From assembly GCA_044237765.1 (NCBI GenBank), contig JBIIEQ010000025.1:1-41371 (forward strand): a stretch of 41,371 nucleotides of DNA, in the 5' to 3' direction. Source of the DNA: UBA6136 sp044237765. Its GTDB lineage: Bacteria > Pseudomonadota > Gammaproteobacteria > Methylococcales > Methylococcaceae. A program made the translations under genes and the position numbers. Of the stretch, positions 25,235 to 33,695 are shown in pieces; the first letter of the stretch is position 1; every line of letters begins with the position of its first letter. The notes beneath the pieces are model-generated. The model did no database searches and was not told the origin of the DNA. It saw nothing but the letters and a program-made list of their open reading frames with translations.

Positions 25235-25576
25235 TTACTTTTGGGCAGGCGTTCCGGCCATTTCCAAATGCTTGAGGGCTTCCTTGGCGTGGGTAGTACC
25301 ACCGGCAGCATCGCCTTTCTTGGCGACATCAATGGCGGCTTCCAGATGCACGATGCCTTCGCCGGTATGTGGATTGGCTTCGGCTTTCTCTGAGGCCTTG
25401 GCATGATCCAGGGCGACCGTGGCGTGCTCAACCAGAATGGGCGCGTGACCCGCTTCCCCATGGGTAATGGCGGTTTTGGTGTGCTCGACGGCCTGTGGGA
25501 GGTGGACAGATTCAGCCAGTGCCAGTCCGCTGCTCATCAGGAATGCAGCAGCCAGTGCGATGATTTTTATTTTCAT
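25235..25576 (-). CDS. smbP: Periplasmic small metal-binding protein, SmbP-like
   Basis: The 113-residue precursor has a signal peptide (MKIKIIALAAAFLMSSGLALA) and a mature part made of repeated helical units rich in Ala and His: AVEHTKTAITHGEAGHA, LVEHATVALDHAKAS, GIVHLEAAIDVAKKGD and TTHAKEALKHLEM. This pattern of regularly spaced histidines in antiparallel helices is that of SmbP, the copper-binding periplasmic protein described in Nitrosomonas europaea. Its likely role is binding of copper or other divalent metals. GAGG stands eight bases before the ATG. It appears to be transcribed alone. Confidence 0.85.
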   Translation of the reverse strand: MKIKIIALAAAFLMSSGLALAESVHLPQAVEHTKTAITHGEAGHAPILVEHATVALDHAKASEKAEANPHTGEGIVHLEAAIDVAKKGDAAGGTTHAKEALKHLEMAGTPAQK

Positions 25577-26080
25577 GAAACGTACCTCTTTGCTTTGAGT
25601 GGTTCTAAAGATGAACTGCGATGCGGAAGATCACTTTCTTCCCAGTTGAGGGGGGCAACCCCTGATCCTGACCCGCAACCTGATAGTGAGGGACAAAGGA
25701 TCGGGTTTCAATAGGACGACCTGAGTGCCTGACCGTGCTAAGGTTGATCATCCACACCATGCATGGCCAAACATCCAGATGAAGTCCGTAACCAACCGAT
25801 ATCGTCCGAATTTCCGTTCCGTGGGCGTAACCAGACCCGCGCCCATGAAATCCTTCACCCGAACGGACCGCTTGTCGAAGACCCTACAAAAGAAACTGCC
25901 TTTACTGAATGAATCTATGGCCTCAAGCCATAAACCCGGATAAGCAGTGAAGGCCGCTCGATTAGTGAGGGTCTGCCACTCGAATGACCACCCTTTCAAT
26001 TTGCCGATGGGCCGAACCATGCTTTTCCGGCGATCACGATCCCGCCCATTGATGCCTTTCAAGCAAGTCCACTGACTCCG
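25577..26080. other. Intergenic stretch upstream of smbP and the next plus-strand gene
   Basis: This 504-base region between divergent genes holds short frames on both strands (for example 25748-26170 minus and 25725-25943 plus) without ribosome binding sites or recognisable motifs. A weak minus-strand promoter candidate for smbP (TTGAAA, 17 bases, CACTAT, near 25690-25720) is the only site I noticed. Confidence 0.4.
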
Positions 26081-27244
26081 GTGAAAGATCCCAAATACGA
26101 TCGGACTGAACCTCCGGGCTTTCTGGAACGAGCCGGTGTTCAGTACTACCGACGACTGGCGGGCTCCCACCGCCAGGTCACTCAGGGGGGTTCTGGACTC
26201 GATGAATTACCCCCTGATTCGATACTCCGGTCGCGGACTCGGCTGTTAGGGGCTTGGGCCTGTCTGCTGGCGGCTCTGCTCGGTGCTGCCAGTTCCGCCC
26301 TTCCCGTCTGGTTCGAATTCCAATACGCACATCAGCTGGATGCGGCGGCGTTTTACTCCGCCTGGATTGCTATCACGCTCGGCTGCACATTGATCGAGTT
26401 TGTGGCCTTGTTCTGGCTCAGCCTGATGGCGGTTCATCGTATTTCGGCCATCACGGGCCACTCACCCGACGAGGATGATCCCTACCTGCCGGGTGACGAT
26501 GCCATTCCGAATCTCCTGGCTCGGGCAGCCCTGGAATTGCCTGATCCGGTGGTGAGCTATCTCGGTGTTGACCCCATGAAGCATATCTCCCGATCCAGGT
26601 TGCTCATCGTCGGTTTCCTCTACAAGACCAAAGTCATCCTGACCACGGTGGCCGCCAAGTTCATCCTGCAGCGGTTCGGAGGGAAGATGGTCAGCCGGAT
26701 CGGGCTGGCCTGGATTTCCGTGCCGGTGGCGGCTGTTTGGAATGCTGTCGTGATGTATCAGGTCCTGCGGGAAGCCCGCCTGCGGCTCTATGGTCATCGC
26801 CTGGCCTATCACCTGATCGGGGATGTGGTGACGGATGAATTTGCGAGTCAGCTCTCCCCCTTGGCTCGGGAAGGAGCCATCCGGGCGATCAGCACCATGA
26901 TGGTCATGACCCAGAGCTATCACCCCAATATGTTGATACTGCTGTATCAGTTCAGTCGCGACCTGGATGTTCGGGATCAGAGCAACTATGACGATTGGGA
27001 CCGTTTCATGGAGGTGCTACGCCAAGTCGGTGCCGAGGAGCGATTTTTCCTGCTGGACTTGTTGAGCATCGCCGCCGCATTTGACGGTAAGGTATCCAGG
27101 CTGCAAAAACAGCATTTACCTGAAGCCTTTGGCGAGTACACCCATCTCTACATGGATCGCATCCAGCGTTTGCGACATCACCTGGTTTCGGGGGAAATTC
27201 ATGCGGCCAGGCGTGAATGTCAGCTGGATTTCTTGCCGGGGTAA
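26081..27244 (+). CDS. Conserved-looking membrane protein of unknown function
   Basis: The 387-residue frame starts with GTG. An N-terminal cytoplasmic part with GFLERAGVQYYRRLAGSHRQV precedes two strong membrane segments (about 55-80 and 88-118). An Asp/Pro-rich loop follows (HSPDEDDPYLPGDDAIPN), then a less hydrophobic amphipathic pair (about 175-230) and a soluble C-terminal domain (about 235-387) rich in Leu and Arg. I do not recognise the family. No Shine-Dalgarno precedes the GTG, so the start is uncertain. Codon use and length make it a real gene. Confidence 0.75.
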   Translation: MKDPKYDRTEPPGFLERAGVQYYRRLAGSHRQVTQGGSGLDELPPDSILRSRTRLLGAWACLLAALLGAASSALPVWFEFQYAHQLDAAAFYSAWIAITLGCTLIEFVALFWLSLMAVHRISAITGHSPDEDDPYLPGDDAIPNLLARAALELPDPVVSYLGVDPMKHISRSRLLIVGFLYKTKVILTTVAAKFILQRFGGKMVSRIGLAWISVPVAAVWNAVVMYQVLREARLRLYGHRLAYHLIGDVVTDEFASQLSPLAREGAIRAISTMMVMTQSYHPNMLILLYQFSRDLDVRDQSNYDDWDRFMEVLRQVGAEERFFLLDLLSIAAAFDGKVSRLQKQHLPEAFGEYTHLYMDRIQRLRHHLVSGEIHAARRECQLDFLPG

Positions 27245-27245
27245 C

Positions 27246-27470
27246 ATGATCACGACACAGGCGGCCTTGCCAGATAGTCCTCGACACAGGCTGGCATTCC
27301 TTGAGGAAAAGAACTGGATTCCAACTCAGGTGGTCGGTCCGGCACCCTGCGATGGCGTCTCTGCACACGGCGTTGAACTCGCGCTCCTCCGCTCTATCTG
27401 GAACAACTTTTCCGCTGAAAAATGGACGACTGGTTTTAGGAAGCCAGATAATCGCCCGGTCACGTCCTAA
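27246..27470 (+). CDS. Possible small ORF (74 aa)
   Basis: An ATG one base after the upstream TAA opens a 74-residue frame ending 22 bases before the HdeD-like gene. The product has no motif, no signal and ordinary composition. The tight position is the only support; it may be noncoding. Confidence 0.25.
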   Translation: MITTQAALPDSPRHRLAFLEEKNWIPTQVVGPAPCDGVSAHGVELALLRSIWNNFSAEKWTTGFRKPDNRPVTS

Positions 27471-27492
27471 GTCCCCCCACTAGAGAAAAGCC

Positions 27493-28095
27493 ATGACTGA
27501 TATGAGAAACATCGAACTCAGTGCCGCTGAAATGACCCTGGTACCTGCCAGCAAGCACTGGGGCATGATTCTGACACTGGGCATCCTGATGATTGTCCTC
27601 GGCACCGTCGGCTTCTTTCAGCCGATGGTTTACACCGTCGCTACCGTAGTGTTTTTTGGTGCCCTCCTCCTGGTCGCTGGAGGGACAGGGCTCGTTGCGG
27701 CTTTCAAACTTCGGGGTTGGCCGGGCATGGTCAGTGCCGCCGTGCTGGCGGGCCTTTTTCTCCTCACCGGCCTGACGATGCTGATGCACCCGGCTCTCTC
27801 CGGCCTCAGCCTTACCCTGGTTATCGCGTTGTTCCTGATCGCCGCCGGCGCTGCCAAATGCTGGCTGGGTTTTAATCACAAGGAGCGACATGGCTGGGGC
27901 TGGATTATGGCGAACGGCGCGATCTCCATTCTGCTCGGACTCCTCATTTTTGGGGAATTGCCGGGAGCAGGCCTTTGGGTCATTGGCCTGTTCCTAGCCA
28001 TCGAACTACTTTTCGACGGATGGGCTGCAGTCGCTCTGGCACTGTCGGCCCGTGAGATTGACGAGCGGATCAAGGGACATCGTCTGCCGGGTTAA
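27493..28095 (+). CDS. HdeD-like (DUF308) membrane protein
   Basis: The 200-residue protein has six predicted membrane helices arranged as repeated pairs, with short loops and a charged C-terminal tail (AREIDERIKGHR). The segments LTLGILMIVLGTVGFFQP, LLLVAGGTGLVAAF, ALFLIAAGAAKCWLGF and ANGAISILLGLLIFGELP match the DUF308/HdeD repeat pattern, where each unit ends in an I/L-LG-rich helix. HdeD of E. coli is linked to acid resistance at high cell density; its mechanism is not known. It lies between two other membrane protein genes on the same strand. Confidence 0.85.
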   Translation: MTDMRNIELSAAEMTLVPASKHWGMILTLGILMIVLGTVGFFQPMVYTVATVVFFGALLLVAGGTGLVAAFKLRGWPGMVSAAVLAGLFLLTGLTMLMHPALSGLSLTLVIALFLIAAGAAKCWLGFNHKERHGWGWIMANGAISILLGLLIFGELPGAGLWVIGLFLAIELLFDGWAAVALALSAREIDERIKGHRLPG

Positions 28096-28186
28096 AACAG
28101 CGATAGGGCGGCATGCCAAGCTGGAGCTATATTTCCTAAGCGCCGAGTTTCAAATACAAGCCAGGACGATTCACTGAGCCCATAGC

Positions 28187-28990
28187 ATGTCCAACCTATT
28201 CAATATTGAAGGTTATGCGTTCGGATCTTTTTTGATCATCCTGTTCGTCGCCGCCTCCGTGGGCGGGGTATTCCTCACGCGCAAACGCTTTGCGCTGGAT
28301 CGTCTCAAGTATTACCACGATGTCTCGGGCAACATTTTTGGCGTGGCCGGCACGCTGTATGCCGTCCTACTGGGGTTGGTCGTCGTGGATGCCATGGAAA
28401 CCTTCTCGATGGCCCGCATGACCGTGGTGAAGGAATCCGACGCGTTGGCCAATATGTACATTCTGGCTTCCCGGCTCCCTGCCGAAAAAGCGCAGGCCTT
28501 TCACTCGCTCTGCGTGTCCTATGCCCATGAGGTGGTAGAGCGTGAGTGGCCGATGATGGCTCATGGAAAAAGCGACCCCGAGGCGCGAAACCTGACCTAT
28601 CGGTTTTTCCACGAAATAGCCGATGTGGAACCCACCACTGAAAACCTGAAGGCAGTCTACCCTCTCTTGCTGGAACAAGGCATGGAACTGCGGGACCAGC
28701 GGAGAATGCGGACGACCATCGTTACGCATGGATTGCCGGTCATCGAGTGGGTCGTCCTCTGTCTGGGAGCTATCGTCACGGTGACGTTTACCTATTTCTT
28801 TCGCCTGGACAGCTTCAAGGTCCACCTGACCCTGACGGGGATGGTGGCCCTGCTGATTGCCCTTAACCTGTATTTGGTCGTGCTCTTTGGCAATCCATTT
28901 TCGGGAGATCTCCATGTCGAGGCTGAGCCATTTCAGACGGATTTGGAGATTTTCGAGCGGATGAAAGCTCTTGATGGAGCTACTCGTTGA
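28187..28990 (+). CDS. DUF4239 (bestrophin-like domain) membrane protein
   Basis: The 267-residue protein has an N-terminal membrane helix (about 12-30), a second in GTLYAVLLGLVVVDAMETF (about 55-75), a long soluble middle region with the conserved-looking ESDALANMYILASRLP, and two C-terminal helices (about 188-207 and 217-238) followed by NPFSGDLHVEAEPF. The G-x-LYA-x-LLGLVVV segment, ending helices and NPFSG-x-x-x-V motif fit DUF4239, distantly related to bestrophin channels. Transport activity is unproven. It follows the HdeD-like gene by 91 bases. Confidence 0.8.
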   Translation: MSNLFNIEGYAFGSFLIILFVAASVGGVFLTRKRFALDRLKYYHDVSGNIFGVAGTLYAVLLGLVVVDAMETFSMARMTVVKESDALANMYILASRLPAEKAQAFHSLCVSYAHEVVEREWPMMAHGKSDPEARNLTYRFFHEIADVEPTTENLKAVYPLLLEQGMELRDQRRMRTTIVTHGLPVIEWVVLCLGAIVTVTFTYFFRLDSFKVHLTLTGMVALLIALNLYLVVLFGNPFSGDLHVEAEPFQTDLEIFERMKALDGATR

Positions 28991-29447
28991 TACAGCTGAT
29001 TCGGAAATTATTCTGGAACGCTTCGTCAAAACAGGGCACTTCAACTTGACTTTCTGGAATCTGATTAACAGATCAGATGGGCATTATGCACACCCTGGCC
29101 TATCTCCCTGAATTGACGAGGGTTTTACATGACATCAAAGGCTTGGCCATACAAATCAGCGACTTACATTCCAGCGCATTTTCTGTTCGATTTGACGGAG
29201 GCACGATAAATAGTGCACTTCCACAGCGCTACACACAGAGTTATCCACAGGTTCTGGGGATAAGTTCAAGCATGACGTTTGGTCGGGTCATGTGTTGAAC
29301 ATAGCCTTCTAGCCATCACTATGACTACTCGGTCAGGTGGCGAGCCCCCCGCGGGAACCCACCAAATCCTCATCAGCCAGCAAGCACTCAAAAACAAGCG
29401 GCTTCCACCTCGGGTTCACCAATGGCTTGACCCTCCAAGAGAATGGC
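28991..29447. other. Intergenic region between convergent genes, with DnaA-box-like sites
   Basis: No convincing gene is present; short frames at 29077-29298 and 29279-29503 lack motifs. A small inverted repeat ATCTGAT/ATCAGAT lies at 29059-29078. The main feature is the DnaA-box pair annotated separately. Confidence 0.45.
29241..29263. promoter_or_regulatory. Pair of DnaA-box-like sequences
   Basis: TTATCCACA (29241-29249) is a perfect match to the DnaA box consensus TTATNCACA. TGGGGATAA (29255-29263) is an inverted near match (TTATCCCCA, one difference), six bases away. They lie in noncoding DNA between two converging genes. Two sites are too few for an origin; a DnaA-binding or titration site, or coincidence, are possible. 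Confidence 0.4.
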
Positions 29448-30509
29448 TCAACCTTCTGCCCCCACGCTGCGGGCCACTTGTGGGTTGCGTAGCTTCCAGA
29501 TGAAACCGTCATAGAAAAAGTGCAAGGCACCGAGGGTGAAAAACACCATTGAGTAGGCTAGAAACGAGGCGTGGGTCTCGAGCACATAAATGGTCGCCGC
29601 AATCAGTAGCAGGTAACCCACCCATAAACCCAGTCGTCCAAGTCGGCCATTGGCGACCCGACCCAAGTGGCTTCTTAGGTTATGTCGTTCTGTGTAGCCC
29701 TTTTCGATGGCGCGGTTGACGATGACAAAGTACTCGAAGGAATGAGCGCCGACATAGCCCACAAACCCCATGATCGGATTGATCACCATGACGACAAACA
29801 GGGCCAGTGTCGAAGCCAGATAGAGATGTTTGGCGCGATTGTTTGGTCGTTGTGATTCTTCGATCCACCATTTTCCGGCTAGGATCACGACGGTTGCCGA
29901 CAAGGGGATGAGCAGGACTTCGGCAACTGACCTCCATTCGGCCAGCACTTCAAAAGCCGAGCGGTTGGCACCCCGAATGCCCAGCGAGGCGACGCGCTCC
30001 ATCGTGTGTGGATCGGCGGCTGCCCAAGCGGCGGCAAGCAGTAGCCACGAAAACAGCATCGGCAGTTCAACGCCCCCTTGGTTCTGGCCCATCATCCGAC
30101 CGTAGATTCGAGTAATGCCATAGCGCTGCATGAGGGTATGTTCCACATTCCAGGCCCCAGCCAGGAGTGCGAGCAGCAAAGGGCTGACGTGCAAGGCGAG
30201 GTAGATGGCCAGTCCAAAAATCAGCGGGCTCCAGGTGAAGAGCTTGCGTCGCAGTTGGAAACGTTCATGATCCCCATACACCAGAAATAGACTGAGCGGC
30301 TGGTGCATGAAGGAGAACAGGAACACTGAGAACATTAGGCTTTTCAAGCCTTCGGGATTGTTCAGGTTGGCCATCGCCAGCAGTGAGAAGGGTATCCAGC
30401 TGAAAGTCATCAGGACATCTAGCGACTGCCGGCAAATCCAGCGGGTTTGAGCGGTACTGGCGGTAGGAACGATGTCGGAGGATTGCGGCGCCGTTTTTAT
30501 TATTCTCAT
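29448..30509 (-). CDS. Multi-spanning membrane protein of unknown function
   Basis: I start at the ATG at 30509 (353 residues) because GGAG lies eight bases upstream; the longer frame would need a TTG. About eight hydrophobic helices are visible. Conspicuous residues are HQPLSLFLVYGD near the N-terminal third, NVEHTLMQRYGITRIYGR in the middle, GAHSFEYFVIVNRAIEKGY later, and ALHFFYDGFIWKLR at the C-terminus. The recurring His-containing membrane motifs suggest metal or haem binding or catalysis within the membrane, but this is inference and no family is named. The gene converges on the DUF4239 gene. Confidence 0.8.
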   Translation of the reverse strand: MRIIKTAPQSSDIVPTASTAQTRWICRQSLDVLMTFSWIPFSLLAMANLNNPEGLKSLMFSVFLFSFMHQPLSLFLVYGDHERFQLRRKLFTWSPLIFGLAIYLALHVSPLLLALLAGAWNVEHTLMQRYGITRIYGRMMGQNQGGVELPMLFSWLLLAAAWAAADPHTMERVASLGIRGANRSAFEVLAEWRSVAEVLLIPLSATVVILAGKWWIEESQRPNNRAKHLYLASTLALFVVMVINPIMGFVGYVGAHSFEYFVIVNRAIEKGYTERHNLRSHLGRVANGRLGRLGLWVGYLLLIAATIYVLETHASFLAYSMVFFTLGALHFFYDGFIWKLRNPQVARSVGAEG

Positions 30510-30660
30510 TCGATGCACTCCAGGGATAGTCGCCGTCGAGGCTTTTTTCTGGTGAGAAACGAACACGCTTTTCCAGAGATCCGCACTCAACTGACATTTA
30601 TGTCATTGTGTCGTGCCAATATCCTAGCGCAAATTGTATGGCTGCTCTGAGAGGGTCCGG

Positions 30661-30746
30661 TTCGACCATTCAGGTCGATCGAATAAAGGCCGCCCGCTAG
30701 GGGTACCCCAATCACAAAAAGCCCTGAAACTTCCGGACTTTTTTCC
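30661..30746 (+). pseudogene. Decayed copy of the small basic protein gene's 3' half, with terminator
   Basis: This stretch aligns with 33746-33829, about 55 of the first 64 bases identical with no gap. In the frame of the intact copy it reads STIQVDRIKAAR, then TAG where the other copy has AAG (Lys), and later TGA, so it cannot encode the full protein. The A-rich/T-rich hairpin (AAAAAGCCC ... GGACTTTTTT) is kept and may still terminate transcription before the dehydrogenase gene. The 5' half of the gene is not recognisable here. Confidence 0.75.
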
Positions 30747-30870
30747 ATCAGCAGAAGCCCTCTGGGCCTCAAAGTAAGGAATCCACGACTTGCATGAGAA
30801 GAATGGGCGTCAGGTGCCCGTTGATGTGAAAATAGCCTTCGAGATTTCCACCGTCACTTGAGAATGAACC

Positions 30871-31914
30871 ATGACGATCAAAGCCTACGCCGCTCAAGAT
30901 GCAAGCTCGCCGCTGGTGCCTTTTACTATCGAACGCCGCGTGCCCGGCCCACAGGACATCGAGATCGACATCCTTTATTGCGGGGTCTGTCACAGTGACC
31001 TGCATCAGGCCCGCGACGAATGGCAGGGCACGACCTATCCCTGTGTGCCCGGCCACGAAATCGTCGGTCGCGTGACACGCGTCGGGTCCGCGGTCACCGG
31101 CTTTCAGCCCGGCGATCGGGCAGCGATTGGATGCATGGTGGATTCCTGTCGTACCTGCCCGAGTTGCCAGGACGGTGAGGAGCAGTTCTGTGACCAGGGA
31201 CCGATCTGGACGTATAACGCCGAGGACAGGCACAGCGGAGGAATGACCTATGGTGGCTATTCCCAGAGCATCGTCGCAGACCAGGCGTTCGTCCTGCGGG
31301 TGCCGGACAATCTGGATCTGGCTGCGAGTGCACCGCTGTTGTGTGCTGGCATCACGACCTGGTCACCCTTGCGCCATTGGGGCGTGGGGCCGGGTCAGAA
31401 AGTCGGTGTGGTGGGGCTCGGTGGCCTGGGCCATATGGCGGTCAAATTTGCCAAGGCGCTGGGAGCGGAAGTGGTGTTATTTACGACCTCGCCCGGCAAA
31501 GCCGAAGATGCCCGCAGGCTGGGCGCCTCCGAGGTGGTGTTGTCCAATGATCCCGTGGCCATGGGCGCTTTGCGCAATCACTTCGACTTTATCCTCGACA
31601 CGGTCTCGGCGCCGCATGACCTCAATGTTTACCTGGGCTTGCTGAAGCGCAATGGCACCCTGACGTTGGTGGGCGTGCCACCGGAAGCTGCCCCGGTCGC
31701 CGCGGCCAATCTCATCTTTGGCCGTCATCAACTGGCCGGCTCCCTGATCGGCGGCATTCGCGAAACCCAGGAGATGCTGGATTTCTGCGGGAAGCACCAC
31801 ATCACCAGTGACATTGAACTGATCCCGATGGCCTCCATTAACGCGGCCTATGAGCGCATGCTGCGCAGTGATGTGAAGTACCGCTTCGTCATTGATCTCG
31901 CGACACTCAATTGA
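30871..31914 (+). CDS. Zinc-dependent alcohol dehydrogenase, YahK/cinnamyl-alcohol-dehydrogenase type
   Basis: The 347-residue medium-chain dehydrogenase would reduce aldehydes (or oxidise alcohols) with NADP(H). The catalytic zinc site is Cys40 in CGVCHSD with His62-Glu63 in PGHE; the structural zinc cysteines are 93, 96, 99 and 107. The nucleotide-binding fold begins GVVGLGGLGHMAVKFAKALG. The closest named relatives by motif are broad-range aldehyde reductases such as YahK; the substrate cannot be told from sequence. It lies just downstream of the decayed repeat and upstream of two small genes. Confidence 0.93.
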   Translation: MTIKAYAAQDASSPLVPFTIERRVPGPQDIEIDILYCGVCHSDLHQARDEWQGTTYPCVPGHEIVGRVTRVGSAVTGFQPGDRAAIGCMVDSCRTCPSCQDGEEQFCDQGPIWTYNAEDRHSGGMTYGGYSQSIVADQAFVLRVPDNLDLAASAPLLCAGITTWSPLRHWGVGPGQKVGVVGLGGLGHMAVKFAKALGAEVVLFTTSPGKAEDARRLGASEVVLSNDPVAMGALRNHFDFILDTVSAPHDLNVYLGLLKRNGTLTLVGVPPEAAPVAAANLIFGRHQLAGSLIGGIRETQEMLDFCGKHHITSDIELIPMASINAAYERMLRSDVKYRFVIDLATLN

Positions 31915-31937
31915 ATTGGAAGAGAGCATAAATAGCC

Positions 31938-32132
31938 ATGCCGATGGATACCGCTCTACCGTTCAAGCCCCTGCACATCACGCTCGAAACCCCGGAAGAA
32001 ACCAGGCATCTCATGCAGGCGCTGCGCCTGTATGAGGAATATCATGCGAACACCTCAGCCGAAGCCCGGTTTGCCAGGGGATTCCTGGATTGGCTCCAGA
32101 CTCATTTGCACATGACACCCGACAAGATCTGA
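31938..32132 (+). CDS. Small protein of unknown function (64 aa)
   Basis: The frame follows the dehydrogenase by 23 bases and ends in a TGATG overlap with the next gene. The product has a predicted helical middle (EETRHLMQALRLYEEYHA) and a second helix (ARFARGFLDWLQTHL), with four His. An alternative ATG two codons later is possible. AGAG upstream is a weak ribosome binding site. Context (tight spacing, coupling) supports translation; no family is recognised. Confidence 0.55.
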   Translation: MPMDTALPFKPLHITLETPEETRHLMQALRLYEEYHANTSAEARFARGFLDWLQTHLHMTPDKI

Positions 32133-32551
32133 TGCTCACCATGAATACTTCAATGAAGACCCTGCTGACCCTGATCCTGTTGGCCGGCGCAACAGCAACT
32201 CCCGCTGCACCGTCCAAACTGGGCAAGTTCATCGGCGCCTGGCAGGCGGTCGATCCGGATGACGGCTCCCTGCAAACCTTGACGATCAGTCGCCGTGACA
32301 ACGCCAGCACCAACGTGTTGGTCCATGACAGCTACTTTGCGCTGTGTGATGGGGACAGGGGCTTAGGTCAGGGGACCGGCGTTGTCACCCAACCCGGGAC
32401 GCTCAGCGTTTCGGATTACCGTTTGACCTGCTTCCCCAGCGGCACGACCAGGGGCGGCCCTACCACGCTGACATTGAATCGCGACGGAACATTGACGAGA
32501 GTCCTGGCACCCCCATCGCCACCCATCACTTACTTCCGGGACAGTCATTGA
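32132..32551 (+). CDS. Small exported protein of unknown function
   Basis: Starting at ATG 32132, which overlaps the upstream TGA (TGATG), the 139-residue product has a hydrophobic N-terminus (MKTLLTLILLAGATATPAAP after a short lead), consistent with a Sec signal peptide; internal ATGs at 32141 and 32153 are also possible starts. The mature part begins GKFIGAWQAVDPDDGSLQTLTISR, the style of a lipocalin-like or small beta-barrel secreted protein, and has two cysteines that could form a disulfide (FALCDGD and RLTCFPS). No family is assigned. Confidence 0.65.
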   Translation: MLTMNTSMKTLLTLILLAGATATPAAPSKLGKFIGAWQAVDPDDGSLQTLTISRRDNASTNVLVHDSYFALCDGDRGLGQGTGVVTQPGTLSVSDYRLTCFPSGTTRGGPTTLTLNRDGTLTRVLAPPSPPITYFRDSH

Positions 32552-32654
32552 TGCTATCCGGGAAGAATAGTCGTTATGGCGGCAGTTTAATGCGTGCAGT
32601 CGTGACGTCCGCGACTGTCCAGGCAGGGCAGAAATTCACGCTATTGATAAATAA

Positions 32655-33524
32655 ATGAATCCCGCAGCCCATGAACTGAGAGAGCTACTCCAGGGGCCTG
32701 ACCTGCTGGTAATGCCCTGCTGTTTCGACGCCTTGTCGGCCCGACTGGTCGAACAGGCCGGTTTTCCGCTGACCTTCATGAGCGGTTTTGCGGTATCGGC
32801 GGCACGGCTGGCGCGACCTGACACCGGGCTGATCTCTTATGGCGAGATGCTGGATCAGGGGCGCTCCATCCTTGAGTCCGTCAACATTCCGGTCATTGGC
32901 GACGGGGATACGGGCTATGGCAACGTCGCCAATGTTCAGCGGACCGTCGAAGGATACGCGAGGACCGGATTTGCCGGCATCATGCTTGAGGATCAGGTCG
33001 CGCCCAAGCGCTGCGGACATACCCGAGGCAAGGAGGTGGTTGACCGCAACGAAGCCTGCGCCCGCATCAGGGCCGCCGTGGCGGCCCGAGACAGCGGGGC
33101 CGACATCCTGATCATGGCCCGGACTGACGCCCGCGCCACCCTGGGTCTCGATGAAGCCCTCTGGCGCATGCGTGCCTTCGCTGATTTGGGTGCCGATATT
33201 ATGTTCCTTGAAGCCCCGCAGGATGAATCGGAAATGCGGCGGTTCTGCGCCGAAATACCCGGTCCGAAAATGGCTAATATGCTGGAGGACGGTGACACGC
33301 CCATACTGCCGCCGGCGCAGCTGGATGCGCTTGGATACAAGATAGCCGCTTATCCGCTGACGCTGCTGAGCACGGCGGTTTATGCCATGCGCGAGGCATT
33401 GGCCGACCTCGCCGCCGGGAGAACGCCGACCCGGCGGGTCGACTTCGCCACCTTGCGCGATATCGTGGGGTTCGATGGCTATGACGAGTGGGTGACCCGG
33501 CTCGATCCTAACCGTAATCAATGA
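32655..33524 (+). CDS. Isocitrate lyase / PEP mutase superfamily enzyme
   Basis: The 289-residue TIM-barrel protein shows the superfamily hallmarks VIGDGDTGYGN (Mg-binding region), EDQVAPKRCGHTRGKEVV with the KRCGH motif, MARTDARATLGLDEAL, and MFLEAPQDESEM. Close relatives include 2-methylisocitrate lyases, carboxyphosphonoenolpyruvate mutases and oxaloacetate decarboxylases. There are no methylcitrate-cycle genes nearby, so prpB is not assigned; C-C cleavage or decarboxylation of a 2-oxo or 2-hydroxy acid is a reasonable inference. No Shine-Dalgarno is obvious upstream. Confidence 0.9.
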   Translation: MNPAAHELRELLQGPDLLVMPCCFDALSARLVEQAGFPLTFMSGFAVSAARLARPDTGLISYGEMLDQGRSILESVNIPVIGDGDTGYGNVANVQRTVEGYARTGFAGIMLEDQVAPKRCGHTRGKEVVDRNEACARIRAAVAARDSGADILIMARTDARATLGLDEALWRMRAFADLGADIMFLEAPQDESEMRRFCAEIPGPKMANMLEDGDTPILPPAQLDALGYKIAAYPLTLLSTAVYAMREALADLAAGRTPTRRVDFATLRDIVGFDGYDEWVTRLDPNRNQ

Positions 33525-33695
33525 GAACCCGACGCAACGGTTAAAACAACCAGCCTCTGGAACCCGGCCTGAAGCCTCCATAGGTCATGAGCAGTAGGGA
33601 ACCATTTCTGAAACATTGGTCTATGGCACGGCAGTGATGCCATAGCCCAACCATTTATCATTCTGAATCCAACAACGTACCCATGAAGGGATACC

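Noticed and set aside
25748..26170. 140-codon minus-strand frame upstream of smbP
   Set aside because: No ribosome binding site, no recognisable motif, and it overlaps the start of the plus-strand membrane protein gene.
29241..29263. Chromosomal origin of replication
   Set aside because: Only one perfect DnaA box and one near match, no AT-rich unwinding element and no dnaA, dnaN, gidA or rpmH neighbours.
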